From NCBI RefSeq assembly GCF_004217555.1, contig NZ_SHKW01000001.1, forward strand, positions 3,968,001 to 4,032,000: DNA of 64,000 nucleotides, given 5' to 3'. Shown here in pieces: positions 26,535-38,883 of this stretch; position 1 is the first letter of the stretch, and each line of letters begins with the position of its first letter. Made by a program: the position numbers and the translations under genes. The notes beneath the pieces were generated by a model. That model worked only from the letters and a program-made list of their open reading frames with translations. It was not told the origin of the DNA and ran no database searches. Source of the DNA: Edaphobacter modestus. GTDB lineage: Bacteria > Acidobacteriota > Terriglobia > Terriglobales > Acidobacteriaceae.

Positions 26535-27803
26535 TCAACTCCGCAACGCTCTGTGGCCGATGTCTCTTCGATATTGCATTCCATCGAATGAGATCGTCTT
26601 CAGTCGCTCATAAATTTTGTTAAGTGCATCGCGCAGATCGGCAGACTCAGCCGTCACGGCCAGAACCCGTCCGCCCGCAGTGACCAGTTGGCCGTCTTTG
26701 ATGGCCGTTCCTGCATGAAAGACGATCACGCCATCGTCGTCGCTTTGATCGAGCCCCGTAATCGGCAGGCCCGAGACATACTTCCCCGGATAGCCTCCGC
26801 TGGCCGCAATCACCGTGGCGCTGGCCCCCGGCTTCATGCGGATGACGACCGTGTTTGCGGTGCCGTCGATCGATGCATTGAACAGGTCGAGGATGTCCGT
26901 CTCCAGACGTAACACAATCGCCTCGGTCTCCGGGTCGCCCCAGCGCGTATTGAACTCCAGCACCATCGGCCCGCGCGGCGTCATCATCAGGCCGATAAAC
27001 AGGATGCCCTTGAACGGCGTCCCCTCTGACGCCATGCCATCCACAACCTTTTGCGCGACATTGTGCATGATCCATTGCCGCATCGCGGGCGTGAGCAGCC
27101 CATCGGTAGAGTACGCTCCCATCCCGCCGGTATTCGGCCCCGTGTCGCCTTCTCCCACACGCTTGTGGTCCTGCGCGGCTGCAATAGGCACAGCGTGTTT
27201 GCCATCGCACAGGGCAAAGAACGAAACCTCCTCGCCGGTAAGGAACTCCTCGAGGACGACCTCGGTCTCAGCCGCACCCAGCAGCACGCCCGAGAACATC
27301 TGCGCCGCAGTCCTCTCGGCCTCGAGGCGTGTATTGCAGATCACCACGCCCTTGCCTGCTGCCAGCCCTGAGGCCTTCACCACTACGGGCACAGAGAAGC
27401 GGAGCAACGACTCCCGAACTTCATCGAGGGTCGTGCAGAGCGCATGCTCCGCCGTCGGGATACCGTGTCGCTGCATGAACGTCTTCGCAAAGGCCTTGCT
27501 CGATTCAAGCTGTGCCGCATCTTTCGTCGGGCCGAAGACGCGGTAACGCCGGCTCTCCAGCTCATCGACCAGCCCAAGCGCAAGCGGAACCTCCGGGCCG
27601 ATCACCGTCAGATCGGGTCTTTCCACCGCAACGAGATCCACCATCGTATGCAGATTGTTGACATCGACAGGAAGGCAGCGCGCAAGCTCACCCATCCCGC
27701 CGTTGCCCGGAGCGGCGACAATCTCAGTCACCGAAGGAGATTTGTGCAACGCCCACACCAGGGCGTGCTCGCGCCCTCCACCACCGATGACCAAAACCTT
27801 CAT
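26535..27803 (-). CDS. purD: Phosphoribosylamine--glycine ligase (GARS)
   Basis: ATP-grasp enzyme for the second step of purine synthesis. 422 residues. N-terminal VLVIGGGGREHALVWAL, KAFAKTFMQRHGIPTA, VVKASGLAAGKGVVIC (ATP loop), QDHKRVGEGDTGPNTGGMGAY (the PurD signature) and VLEFNTRWGDPETEA (metal ligands). Monocistronic in appearance; other pur genes are not in the window. Confidence 0.97.
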   Translation of the reverse strand: MKVLVIGGGGREHALVWALHKSPSVTEIVAAPGNGGMGELARCLPVDVNNLHTMVDLVAVERPDLTVIGPEVPLALGLVDELESRRYRVFGPTKDAAQLESSKAFAKTFMQRHGIPTAEHALCTTLDEVRESLLRFSVPVVVKASGLAAGKGVVICNTRLEAERTAAQMFSGVLLGAAETEVVLEEFLTGEEVSFFALCDGKHAVPIAAAQDHKRVGEGDTGPNTGGMGAYSTDGLLTPAMRQWIMHNVAQKVVDGMASEGTPFKGILFIGLMMTPRGPMVLEFNTRWGDPETEAIVLRLETDILDLFNASIDGTANTVVIRMKPGASATVIAASGGYPGKYVSGLPITGLDQSDDDGVIVFHAGTAIKDGQLVTAGGRVLAVTAESADLRDALNKIYERLKTISFDGMQYRRDIGHRALRS

Positions 27804-27900
27804 AATTGCTCTGTCTATGCTCCCGCTGATATTTGATTGGCACCTTCGAGGCTAGGCATGGCAGCGGGTGAAGTCAAACCGGGAGCAGGCGTAGAAGAAG

Positions 27901-27926
27901 TCAGGGGCCGCATGTGCGACCCCTGA
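27901..27926. terminator. Hairpin between the YXWGXW gene and purD
   Basis: TCAGGGG-CGCA pairs with TGCG-CCCCTGA (one internal mismatch, two-base loop) six bases past the stop of the minus-strand YXWGXW gene. A pyrimidine-rich stretch (CTTCTTCT) follows on that strand instead of a pure T-tract, so a weak terminator is the likely role. Confidence 0.5.
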
Positions 27927-27932
27927 GGCAGG

Positions 27933-29465
27933 TTACCGTCCGTGTCCTCCGCCCCCGTGATTTCCTCCACCCTCATGAGACCTTGGAGCCTGCTGCGGCG
28001 TGGGAGCCGGTCGAGGCTGTTGCATAGGGGCAGAACGTGGCGCCATTTGCGGCGTGGCTCGCGGTTGCTGCATAGGGGCCGGGCGCGGAGCCTGCTGTGG
28101 CGTTGGCCGGGGCGCCTGTTGTGGCATGGCTCGCGGTTGCTGCATAGGAGCAGGACGGGGAGCCTGTTGTGGCATTGGCCTCGGCTGCGCCTGCTGTGTC
28201 GGCCTCTGCATCGATTCTGGAGAGGACCGCATCTGCTGCTGAGGCTGCACCGACCGCACCTGAAACTGGCCCGGCCGAACCTGCGGCTGCCCCACCGGAC
28301 GCTGAATGCCACGGTCAGCCTGAATCGGACCTGGCGCGGCCACCATCGCCGGCCTGCCGCGATTCGCGCTGTAGAACTGCTGCCGGTTCTGTGCCGCCTG
28401 CTGGCGCACCTGTAGCTGTGTGTTCATCGGAGGGAGCCGGGGCTGGCGTTGCGCCGAGATCTCCGCAGGCCGCGGTCGAACCTGGATGCCTCCACGACCG
28501 CCGTTGTACGCGACCCGGGTGTTGTTGATGTAGGTGCGATTGACCACCACGGTGCGGCTGTACACATTTGTGATGCGCATGACATTCACACGTGTCACGG
28601 CGCGGTTATAGAAGAAGCTGTTTCCCCTCCAGTAACCACCGTAGAAGCCATAGCCGGGATATCCAAAGCCATAGTTGATCCCGCCGTAGAAGCCGATGTA
28701 CCGGCCCCAGTAACCGCGATGGTAACGGTAGCGGCCGCCATAGAAGCCCCAATATCCAGGGGTCCACAGAGCACCGGGCCATGGGGATGCTACCCAGACG
28801 CCGGGAACCCAGTAATAGCCTGCCGGAGCGTAACCCCAGTAACCCGGAGTCCACATGTAGTTCGGTTCGGGCGCGAGAGGCTGGTCATAGGTTGGCATAG
28901 CTGGGGGCGGCTGCTGTGCCTCCAACTCGTCATAGCCGGCCTCGTCGTCAGGATTTGCCTGCGCGCCGCCGTATGCGCCCTGTGCCGAAACGGGAGCCTG
29001 TTGTTGCTCTGGCTGCTGTGCCTGCTGGTCTTGCTGCTGATCTTGCTGTTGGTCTTGCTGTTGGTCTTGCTGCTGGTCTGGCTGTTGGTCTTGCTGCTGG
29101 TCTGGCGGCGGCGCCCCCTCTTGTGCCCCAGTCCGTTGATATTCCTGTGCCCGCTGAATGCTCTCATTTTGCACTCCCGAAGCGGGCGGAGGGGCCGTCT
29201 GCTGCGGTTGAGCCTGTGTCGACGGCTGCACTTCGCCCGGTTGCCGCGCGGCCTGCGCGTACGGATCGCCGGCCTCCGGCGCCATATTGGCGTCCGCGGG
29301 ATCGGGGCCTTGATCGGAGACCGATCCCGACTGGGCACTTGCCGACGAAGAGTGACAGCCCAGGAACCCTGCTCCCACAAAAAGCGTGGAGCTCAAAAAA
29401 AAGGCCGGGAAAAATCGTGAAGCTGAGGCCCGGATACGACTTTTAACTTGTTTATTCACGTGCAA
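27933..29465 (-). CDS. YXWGXW-repeat lipoprotein with Gln-rich and Pro-rich regions
   Basis: A 510-residue exported protein. The signal peptide ends in a lipobox (GAGFLGC). Then a Gln/Pro-rich linker with DQQQ tandem repeats (about residues 120-150), a Tyr/Trp/Gly-rich block with YXWGXW-type units (YMWTPGYWGY, YYWVPGVWV, LWTPGYWGF), a segment with VTRVNVMRITNVYSRT, and a C-terminal low-complexity region of PMQQPR/QQAPRP repeats ending in Gly/His. Common in Acidobacteriota; likely anchored at the outer membrane, role unknown. Confidence 0.78.
   Translation of the reverse strand: MHVNKQVKSRIRASASRFFPAFFLSSTLFVGAGFLGCHSSSASAQSGSVSDQGPDPADANMAPEAGDPYAQAARQPGEVQPSTQAQPQQTAPPPASGVQNESIQRAQEYQRTGAQEGAPPPDQQQDQQPDQQQDQQQDQQQDQQQDQQAQQPEQQQAPVSAQGAYGGAQANPDDEAGYDELEAQQPPPAMPTYDQPLAPEPNYMWTPGYWGYAPAGYYWVPGVWVASPWPGALWTPGYWGFYGGRYRYHRGYWGRYIGFYGGINYGFGYPGYGFYGGYWRGNSFFYNRAVTRVNVMRITNVYSRTVVVNRTYINNTRVAYNGGRGGIQVRPRPAEISAQRQPRLPPMNTQLQVRQQAAQNRQQFYSANRGRPAMVAAPGPIQADRGIQRPVGQPQVRPGQFQVRSVQPQQQMRSSPESMQRPTQQAQPRPMPQQAPRPAPMQQPRAMPQQAPRPTPQQAPRPAPMQQPRATPQMAPRSAPMQQPRPAPTPQQAPRSHEGGGNHGGGGHGR
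27990..28190. repeat. Imperfect tandem repeats coding PMQQPR/QQAPRP
   Basis: Within the 3' end of the YXWGXW gene a unit around GGTTGCTGCATAGGGGC recurs several times with GCCTGTTGTGGC-type units between. Repeats of this kind change copy number easily. Confidence 0.7.
29023..29105. repeat. 12-bp tandem repeat coding Asp-Gln-Gln-Gln
   Basis: A unit of the form TTGCTGTTGGTC is repeated about six to seven times with few changes. It encodes the DQQQ stretch of the YXWGXW protein and is in frame, so expansion or loss would only change linker length. Confidence 0.8.
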
Positions 29466-29625
29466 TCGTTAGCTCCTCGTACTGTATAAACACCGTTCCT
29501 CCAAGTGAGATGCGGATGGATAGGAACCCTCTATCCTTTTGCCGAACATCCTGCTTCGTTTCAAGAAGATAAATTTTTTTGCGCCGGATCTTGTCTCCGC
29601 GCTGGGCCCCTGAGAGGATTGCCGC

Positions 29626-30129
29626 ATGCGTGACGGGATTGTTTCTACGATCTTCTTTCTAGTTCTCTCCTTTGGCAATCCAGGGAACGGTTACAGTCAA
29701 AAGTCTTCTGTCTCCGCACCTCTGGCGTCTCAAAACGTGGCCTCTCCCGGAGAGTTTCACGTGGACGGCGGTTGCCGGATCCACGATACGATTGCAGGTG
29801 CTCAAGGAATCCAGCCGCACAGCTACCGGGACCGTGGCATCTGCGCTGTCGACACGGAACACTTTTCCTCCCGTCCCGAAACCGACATCGTCAACTCCCA
29901 ACGCAAGCGCGTCTCCGTAGCCATCCGGGAACACACCTTCACGTTCCATAATCCCACCCAAGAGCCGACGACGTTCGTTCTCGACCAAACGGTTCCCAGG
30001 GGATGGCAGGTTGACTCCGACCCGGCTCCCGGCAAAGTCAGCGGAACCGTCGCGACGTTCCTCCTCTCTGTGGACCCGGGCCAGACGGTCAGTCTTCATG
30101 TGGGCGAAAGAAATCCTCCGCGAAATTAG
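29626..30129 (+). CDS. Secreted protein of unknown function
   Basis: A 167-residue frame with a convincing ribosome site (GAGAGGA, seven bases) and a signal peptide (MRDGIVSTIFFLVLSFGN). The C-terminal half (IREHTFTFHNPTQEPTTFVL, DQTVPRGWQVDSDP, VDPGQTVSLHVGERNP) looks like an immunoglobulin-like beta sandwich. No known family is recognised. It is divergent from the YXWGXW gene and precedes acnA by 260 bases. Confidence 0.55.
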   Translation: MRDGIVSTIFFLVLSFGNPGNGYSQKSSVSAPLASQNVASPGEFHVDGGCRIHDTIAGAQGIQPHSYRDRGICAVDTEHFSSRPETDIVNSQRKRVSVAIREHTFTFHNPTQEPTTFVLDQTVPRGWQVDSDPAPGKVSGTVATFLLSVDPGQTVSLHVGERNPPRN

Positions 30130-30321
30130 CCGTTCCGCCTCGCCGTTTCCCTCGCTAAGCAAGCGACTTGAGACAGCCGGAACCGTAGTCGTAGAATGGA
30201 CGCGATGGCAGAACGTCGTCCCATTCTCAAGCGTTTCCGTCACGGCCGTCCCGATCGTGGACGCTGAACCAGCGTTTACTCCGACGCTCTCCAATTTTTG
30301 ATACGCTTTTCCCGTCGGACC

Positions 30322-30371
30322 GGGGCTGCTTTGGCCAGCCCCAGGCCTTTCAACCAGCGCGCCCGGCGCGC
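30322..30371 (+). promoter_or_regulatory. Paired hairpins in the acnA leader
   Basis: GGGGCTG (30322-30328) pairs with CAGCCCC (30336-30342), and GCGCGCC (30357-30363) pairs with GGCGCGC (30365-30371). The second ends 20 bases before the acnA ATG and only a few bases before its GGAG ribosome site, so it could modulate translation. No protein ligand can be named from the sequence. Confidence 0.35.
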
Positions 30372-30391
30372 TCCCCTCGGAGATAAAAGAG

Positions 30392-33241
<2,850 letters not shown>

Positions 33242-33256
33242 TCGCACACCCGCAGC

Positions 33257-33296
33257 AAGGAAGAAGCCCCGGCAAAGTTCGGGGCTTCTTCCTTTT
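33257..33296 (+). terminator. Rho-independent terminator of acnA
   Basis: AAGGAAGAAGCCCCG and CGGGGCTTCTTCCTT form a 13-15 bp perfect stem with an eight-base loop, followed by TTTT, 16 bases after the acnA stop. Confidence 0.93.
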
Positions 33297-33317
33297 ATCC
33301 TTCAAATCCCCTCAACC

Positions 33318-33946
<629 letters not shown>

Positions 33947-34146
33947 GTCGCCGCTTCCGGTATACGCCCTATCACCTTCTATTAACAAAAAGATTTCATT
34001 TTCACAGTGAACCCATCCCCACTTTCCTGCGTCCCATAGATATCGGGTCAGGACCAATGACAGCAAAATCACTAAGGATCCGATCTCTCCTCGATCTGGC
34101 GGATGTAGAGTTTTGTCTCACGACCGGCGAGGAAAGGAGGACGGCC

Positions 34147-34389
34147 ATGGCAGTCACGCCTGTGTTTACATGCCTCTGCGGAATTCAGAAGAAGTCCACG
34201 AATCACTGGGTTCTCGCCTCGGTTACTCCATCTGGAATCAGCTTCATGCCCTGGGACTGGAGACTCGCGCAGAGCGACGACATCATCGTCCTCTGCGGAG
34301 AAGGCTGCGCAGCCTCCCTGCTGAGCCGTTCCCTCGGAGAATGGAAGCAGGCCTCCCCAATCGAGCCCGAGCTGGCCGTCACAAGATAG
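34147..34389 (+). CDS. Small Cys-motif protein, paralogue A
   Basis: An 80-residue protein from ATG 34147 with AAGGAGGAC just upstream; longer frames back to 34057 lack a site. It has CLCG near residue 8 and LCGEGC near residue 50, spaced like a two-knuckle zinc site, plus NHW and MPWD in between and a C-terminal LLSRSLGEWKQA. A close relative is encoded at 38884-39135 on the other strand. No known family is recognised. Real gene status is supported by that paralogue and the ribosome site. Confidence 0.72.
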   Translation: MAVTPVFTCLCGIQKKSTNHWVLASVTPSGISFMPWDWRLAQSDDIIVLCGEGCAASLLSRSLGEWKQASPIEPELAVTR

Positions 34390-34470
34390 CCGCGGCTGCG
34401 CGGAGGACGGACGCCTTGGAAACCGCTTCCGCTTCAACGCCACATCTTCAGCGCCGCAGCCAACTGCCGC

Positions 34471-34893
34471 TCAGTGTGCGGCCGCCGTCGGTACAGGAAC
34501 GATACCCTTGTCCTGCATCAACGTTTGAACACGCGCCGTAATCTCATCGCGGATCGACCGAACCTGCTCAAGAGCCTTACCTTTCGGGTCTGGCAGGGGC
34601 CAGTCATCGCGTTGGACCCCCGGAACAAAAGGACATTCCTCACCGCAACCCATCGTAATCAGCATCTCGGCTCCGTTCGCTACTTTGGGTGTCAGCTTTT
34701 GCGGTATGGCCTGCGACAGATCGATGCCAACCTCACCCATCACTTCGACCACTACAGGGTGAACGCGCTCGCCCGGTTGTGTCCCTGCGGAGATGGCGTG
34801 AGCCAGGCGAGGATCGGCGAGCCGGTTGAAAAAGGCCGCGGCCATTTGAGATCGCCCGGCGTTGTGAACGCATGCAAAGATGAAAGTCCTCAT
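34471..34893 (-). CDS. arsC: Arsenate reductase, thioredoxin-coupled (LMW-PTPase fold)
   Basis: Reduces arsenate to arsenite in the cytosol for export. 140 residues. The catalytic loop is C8-VHNAGR-S with C8 and R14, and the redox pair follows at C83 and C87 (MGCGEECPF); DDWPLPDPKG supplies the general-acid Asp. This is the thioredoxin-dependent class. GAGGAT precedes the ATG. It is divergent from arsR-acr3, with operator-like repeats between. Confidence 0.93.
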   Translation of the reverse strand: MRTFIFACVHNAGRSQMAAAFFNRLADPRLAHAISAGTQPGERVHPVVVEVMGEVGIDLSQAIPQKLTPKVANGAEMLITMGCGEECPFVPGVQRDDWPLPDPKGKALEQVRSIRDEITARVQTLMQDKGIVPVPTAAAH

Positions 34894-34973
34894 TCGCTAT
34901 CCTCAATCTTCAGCAGACTGGCTTTTGCGGCAGGGTCCTTCCACTGGAGCGACCACGCCATGCATCTGCTTAA

Positions 34974-35014
34974 GCGAATATATTCTTGACGTGTACATGC
35001 GTCAATGCGAATAT
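34974..35014. promoter_or_regulatory. Candidate ArsR operator in the divergent ars promoter
   Basis: GCGAATAT occurs as a direct repeat (34974-34981, 35007-35014). Inside are a perfect 10-bp palindrome GAATATATTC (34976-34985) and an inverted repeat TTGACG/CGTCAA (34986-34991, 35000-35005) around TGTACA. TTGAC may double as a -35 element. This is the expected place for ArsR binding. Confidence 0.55.
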
Positions 35015-35020
35015 GTATGC

Positions 35021-35434
35021 ATGGCGGCAAAATCCAGCTTCGATCTCGAACGCTTCTTTCAGGCACTTGGGGACAAAACGCGACTGCGGTTGCTCAATCT
35101 GATGGGGGAGCAGGAGATTTGCGTCTGCTATTTTGTGGAGATCCTGGACCAACCGCAGCCGAAGATCTCGCGCCACCTTGCCTACCTCCGGCGTGCGGAG
35201 ATCGTATCCGCCCGGCGCGAAGGGAAGTGGATGCACTACCGGATTGTGATGCCACCCCACATTGGGGCGACACAGATTCTTCGCCAGACACTCTCGGCGC
35301 TGAAAGAGGAGAAGGCCATGCAGGCAGATCGTGCTCGTCTCACCAAGGCATGCTGTGCTCCGAAAAAGCCTGCGGCTCTCGAGGGTGCACCTTTACCTGT
35401 CGCGATTGAAGAGCCCTGCGGCGAGGCTTGCTGA
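35021..35434 (+). CDS. arsR: ArsR-family arsenite-responsive repressor
   Basis: A winged-helix repressor released from DNA by As(III). 137 residues from ATG 35021; frames back to 34880 overlap arsC and the operator. Metal site EICVCYF has C34 and C36; the recognition helix follows ([17 protein letters not shown]) and the wing is [10 protein letters not shown]. Extra cysteines in the tail ([14 protein letters not shown]) may add arsenite ligands. Its stop overlaps the acr3 ATG by one base (TGATG). Confidence 0.9.
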   Translation: MAAKSSFDLERFFQALGDKTRLRLLNLMGEQEICVCYFVEILDQPQPKISRHLAYLRRAEIVSARREGKWMHYRIVMPPHIGATQILRQTLSALKEEKAMQADRARLTKACCAPKKPAALEGAPLPVAIEEPCGEAC

Positions 35435-36522
35435 TGTCGCCAACGTCGTTGTCGCAAGCGCCGATATGTTCGCCAGCGGCACGGAAGAAACTCTCGTTTC
35501 TTGACCGCTTCCTTACACTGTGGATCTTCCTGGCGATGGCCATCGGAGTTGCGATCGGTCATTTCGTGCCTGCCTCGGCTGGGTTCGTGAATCGTTTTCA
35601 GGTCGGAACCACCAACCTCCCAATCGCCATCGGGCTCATCGTCATGATGTATCCGCCGCTGGCGAAGGTGCGTTATGAGGCACTGGGAGGAGTCTTTCGG
35701 AACAAGAAGGTGCTTGGTCTGTCGCTGCTGCAAAACTGGCTGATAGGCCCTGCGCTGATGTTCCTGCTCGCCATCGTATTTCTGCACGGCACACCGGCTT
35801 ACATGCGAGGCCTCATCCTCATCGGCATCGCCCGCTGCATCGCGATGGTACTCGTCTGGAACGAGCTCGCCGAAGGGGACACCGATTATGTGGCTGGACT
35901 GGTCGCGTTGAACAGCCTCTTTCAGGTGCTCTTTTACAGCTTCTACGCGTGGCTCTTCCTTACTGTGCTTCCCGTGTGGTTTGGAATGCAGGGCACAGTC
36001 GTCCATGTCGGTATACGCGAGTTGGCGAAGAGCGTTGGCATCTACCTGGGAGTGCCCTTTGCCGCCGGCGTTTTGACGAGGGCGATCCTGCTCCGGACAA
36101 AGGGAGAAGAGTGGTATCGAACGCGATTTATTCCGCGGATTAGCCCGCTCACCCTCGTGGCGCTGTTGTTTACGATTCTGGTCATGTTCTCCCTCAAGGG
36201 CGACCTCATCGTACGTCTGCCGCTCGACGTGGTCCGAATCGCAATCCCGCTTGTCATCTACTTTGCAGCGATGTTTCTGCTGAGTTTCTGGATGGGCAAG
36301 CGTCTTGGAGCAAACTACGCGCAATCGGCAACGCTCTCCTTTACGGCTGCCGGCAACAACTTCGAGCTGGCAATCGCCGTCGCTGTTGCCGTCTTCGGCC
36401 TCAACTCGGGCGAGGCTTTCGTCGGAGTTGTCGGACCGCTCGTCGAGGTGCCCGCGCTGATTGCGCTCGTCAACGTGGCTTTCTGGCTGCGCAACCGTTA
36501 CTTCGTCACGGTCCCTGCCTGA
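35434..36522 (+). CDS. acr3: Arsenite efflux permease, ACR3 type
   Basis: Inner-membrane antiporter that expels arsenite. 362 residues with ten helices of the BASS/ACR3 superfamily: [62 protein letters not shown] (conserved Cys), and [20 protein letters not shown] with the conserved Asn-Glu. Translationally coupled to arsR. Together with divergent arsC this is a minimal ars locus; no arsM or arsH is next to it. Confidence 0.94.
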   Translation: MSPTSLSQAPICSPAARKKLSFLDRFLTLWIFLAMAIGVAIGHFVPASAGFVNRFQVGTTNLPIAIGLIVMMYPPLAKVRYEALGGVFRNKKVLGLSLLQNWLIGPALMFLLAIVFLHGTPAYMRGLILIGIARCIAMVLVWNELAEGDTDYVAGLVALNSLFQVLFYSFYAWLFLTVLPVWFGMQGTVVHVGIRELAKSVGIYLGVPFAAGVLTRAILLRTKGEEWYRTRFIPRISPLTLVALLFTILVMFSLKGDLIVRLPLDVVRIAIPLVIYFAAMFLLSFWMGKRLGANYAQSATLSFTAAGNNFELAIAVAVAVFGLNSGEAFVGVVGPLVEVPALIALVNVAFWLRNRYFVTVPA

Positions 36523-36553
36523 TATCCGAAATCTTCTAGCTCGTCCTCGAGCG

Positions 36554-37393
36554 TTACTGTGCCTTCTCGATCACGGCCTCTGGCTTTTGCGCATATTCGG
36601 CCCACGAGCCGTCGTAAAGGCTGACCTGCTTCGCCCCCGCAATCTCCAGTCCCAGTGCAATCACGGCCGCTGTTACGCCCGACCCGCAGGTCGTCGTGAT
36701 CGGCTTATCGAGGTCGACCCTCTTCGCCGTGAAGATCTCGCGTAAGCTCTCGGCGTCCTTCAGGCGCCCGTCGGCAACCAGCTCTGTGAATGGAACCGAG
36801 GTTGCGCCGGGCATGTGACCAGAGCTGATCCCGGGCCGGGGCTCCGGCGCAGTGCCTGCAAACCGGGCCGCCGAACGCGCGTCCAGAATCTGATCCCGGG
36901 CCGCAATCCTTTGCTGGACCTGCTCGAAGTCCTTCACCCCTCCGGCATCGAGCCTGGCGGTGAAGCCTGCCTTGCTGCGTTGCACTGGCCCTGCTTCTAC
37001 GCGCATCCCCGCCTTGCTCCATGCCTCCAGTCCGCCATCGAGAACATAAACCTCGCGCACGCCAAAGCCGCGCAGCATCCACCATGCCCTCGGAGCCGAA
37101 AAGACGCCGGCCTGTTCATACACGACGAGGGTCATTCCATCTCCCACCCCCATCTCCGCCATCTTCCGCGAGAACTCTTCCTCATTGGGCAGCATGTGCG
37201 GCAATGGGGTGGAGTGGTCAGAAAGCTCATCGATATCGAAGAAGACCGCTCCCGGAATGTGGGCTTCGAGATAGCGCCCACGCGTGTCGACCGCAGGAAC
37301 CACGCCCACCGGGGGAAGTGTAGCGTCGAGCACAACCACTTGCGGATCATCGAGACGGCCAGCCAACCACGAGACGGAGACAAGAGGATTCAT
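36554..37393 (-). CDS. sseA: Sulfurtransferase (two-domain rhodanese, MST-like)
   Basis: A 279-residue tandem rhodanese protein. The N-terminal domain (VVVLDATLPP, EAHIPGAVFFDIDELSD) is inactive; the C-terminal active loop reads TTCGSGVTA, the CG[S/T]G[V/I]T form of 3-mercaptopyruvate sulfurtransferases rather than thiosulfate rhodaneses. Converges on acr3 with 31 bases between. Single gene. Confidence 0.9.
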   Translation of the reverse strand: MNPLVSVSWLAGRLDDPQVVVLDATLPPVGVVPAVDTRGRYLEAHIPGAVFFDIDELSDHSTPLPHMLPNEEEFSRKMAEMGVGDGMTLVVYEQAGVFSAPRAWWMLRGFGVREVYVLDGGLEAWSKAGMRVEAGPVQRSKAGFTARLDAGGVKDFEQVQQRIAARDQILDARSAARFAGTAPEPRPGISSGHMPGATSVPFTELVADGRLKDAESLREIFTAKRVDLDKPITTTCGSGVTAAVIALGLEIAGAKQVSLYDGSWAEYAQKPEAVIEKAQ

Positions 37394-37759
37394 AGAACAA
37401 GCTTACTTTGCCCGGAAGCGCAATCAAGAGTTCCCGATTTCATTCCCATTGGAAAATATTTGTTAGATTGCTCGGTGAATCAACTCTATTATCCGGCGAA
37501 AAGGCTTCTCGGTCAGACCGAGGAGCTGAAGGACAATACGCACTTCAATAGCTGCGGGGCATATGAGCTGGCGAGATGCGTATTGAGTCCCTGGGGAACA
37601 GAAGATACCGTTAGCCGCGCTGCTGCGACCTGATATTGCGAAGTTCGACCCGGCTCATCTCGATGCGGTGTTTCGCACTGCCATTAAGCCCGATGGTGGA
37701 CACGGCCACACCCTGGGAAATAGCCGTCGGTCTTTAAAGCGAAAGCGTCGACGTGAGAA
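37394..37759. other. Gap, possibly decayed coding DNA
   Basis: No complete gene is supported. One frame near 37620 reads LRPDIAKFDPAHLDAVFRTA, which looks protein-like but lacks a start and has nearby stops in frame, so it could be a fragment of a lost gene. No RNA gene is seen. Confidence 0.3.
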
Positions 37760-37942
37760 TCACGCGGGACGCTGCGACCTCGCTGCGTCCCGCTCCAGAA
37801 TGAGGCGTGCCCCCTCAAGGTTGACGGCCTCGCCGTCCACGGTGAATGCATATTCGCCGGCATCGGGTGGCACCACGTGAACATCTTCAACGGTGTGGCC
37901 GTTCTCGCGAAGTTGCTTGACGATCAGATCGATGTCTACCAT
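37760..37942 (-). CDS. Small hypothetical protein
   Basis: A 60-residue acidic frame: MVDIDLIVKQLRENGHTVED then VHVVPPDAGEYAFTVDGEA and EGARLILERD. The pattern helix-strand-strand-helix with regular hydrophobic spacing looks like a folded small domain. No clear ribosome site and no family recognised. A 9-bp inverted repeat covers its last codons. Confidence 0.5.
   Translation of the reverse strand: MVDIDLIVKQLRENGHTVEDVHVVPPDAGEYAFTVDGEAVNLEGARLILERDAARSQRPA
37764..37793. repeat. Inverted repeat at the end of the small ORF
   Basis: GCGGGACGC (37764-37772) and GCGTCCCGC (37785-37793) form a nine-base perfect stem with a 12-base loop, overlapping the 3' end of the minus-strand small ORF. No T-tract. 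Confidence 0.5.
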
Positions 37943-38029
37943 GCGAGGTTTAGATGCGAGCCTTTGTGCATCGATTGCTCCGCCAGCTAGATACAGGAGC
38001 TCCGGCCTAACCGTTCAACAATGATTTCG

Positions 38030-38776
38030 CTATTTCACCGGCGGCAGTTCGCGGATCTTGACGTTGCGGAAGGAGACGGGAAAGCCGTGGTCCTGCAGCA
38101 GGATATACCCATCGTGGGCCTCGCCGAAGTTAGGCCACACGTGATACTTGCTGTCCGCGACCATCTTGCGGAACTGCGGGGTGAAGCGATCGTACTCGAC
38201 CACCTTCACACCATTCAGCCAGTGCTCACCGTGGGCTCCTTGAATAACGATGCGGGCGGTATTCCACTCGCCGATAGGACGGACCGGCTTATTCTTCGCC
38301 GCCGGAATCATGTCGTAGAGCGAGGCCATTGTACGGTCGCCGTTCGCGCCCTTCTTGGCGTCGGGATGAACGGCGTCGTCGAGGATCTGGTACTCGAAGC
38401 CGATAGCCGAGCCCTTGCCTTTGTTCAGGTCGGGATCGACAAAGTATTTGATGCCGCTGTTGGCTCCGGGCGTGATGCGAAAGTCGACCTCCAATTCGAA
38501 GTTCGCGTACGTGCGCGTGGTGATGATGTCGCCGGCGTTGCCTCCCTCTTCGCCGCCATGCTCGGTGACGGAGATCATGCCGTCATTGACCTCCCAGCCG
38601 GTGGTGGGGAACGTGGCGCTATGGTCGCCGCGCCAGCCATTGGAAGTCTTTCCATCGAAGAGCAGATGCCAGCCCTGAGCCTTTTCTTTCGCGGTCAGGG
38701 TGTTAGGCGCTTGCGCGATGGCGGCGGTCGTAATCGTCAGAATCAAGGTGGCGAGAAGCGTGGTTCGAGTGGACAT
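38030..38776 (-). CDS. DUF1080 / 3-keto-disaccharide hydrolase-like protein
   Basis: A 248-residue exported protein. Start at 38776 gives the signal peptide MSTRTTLLATLILTITTAAI-AQA; a longer frame to 38863 is not needed. The concanavalin-like DUF1080 pattern is clear: GWHLLFDGKTSNGW, GWEVNDGMISV, YANFELEVDFRITPGANSGI, GFEYQILDD, EWNTARIVIQG, GYILLQDHGFPVSFRNVKI. Members bind or hydrolyse modified sugars; a carbohydrate role is inferred. Confidence 0.87.
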   Translation of the reverse strand: MSTRTTLLATLILTITTAAIAQAPNTLTAKEKAQGWHLLFDGKTSNGWRGDHSATFPTTGWEVNDGMISVTEHGGEEGGNAGDIITTRTYANFELEVDFRITPGANSGIKYFVDPDLNKGKGSAIGFEYQILDDAVHPDAKKGANGDRTMASLYDMIPAAKNKPVRPIGEWNTARIVIQGAHGEHWLNGVKVVEYDRFTPQFRKMVADSKYHVWPNFGEAHDGYILLQDHGFPVSFRNVKIRELPPVK

Positions 38777-38883
38777 GACAGACCACGATACTAGGACGAG
38801 GGCTCCTTGAGTAGTGCCTTGAAAGCGAGTGCCAGAGAAACGGCCGACGGGCACTCGCCACAATTCGGAGGGCTGTATCTCCG

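Noticed and set aside
28449-29420. 323-codon plus-strand frame opposite the YXWGXW gene
   Set aside because: Leu/Val-rich artefact of the antisense Gln/Pro repeats; no credible signal or motif.
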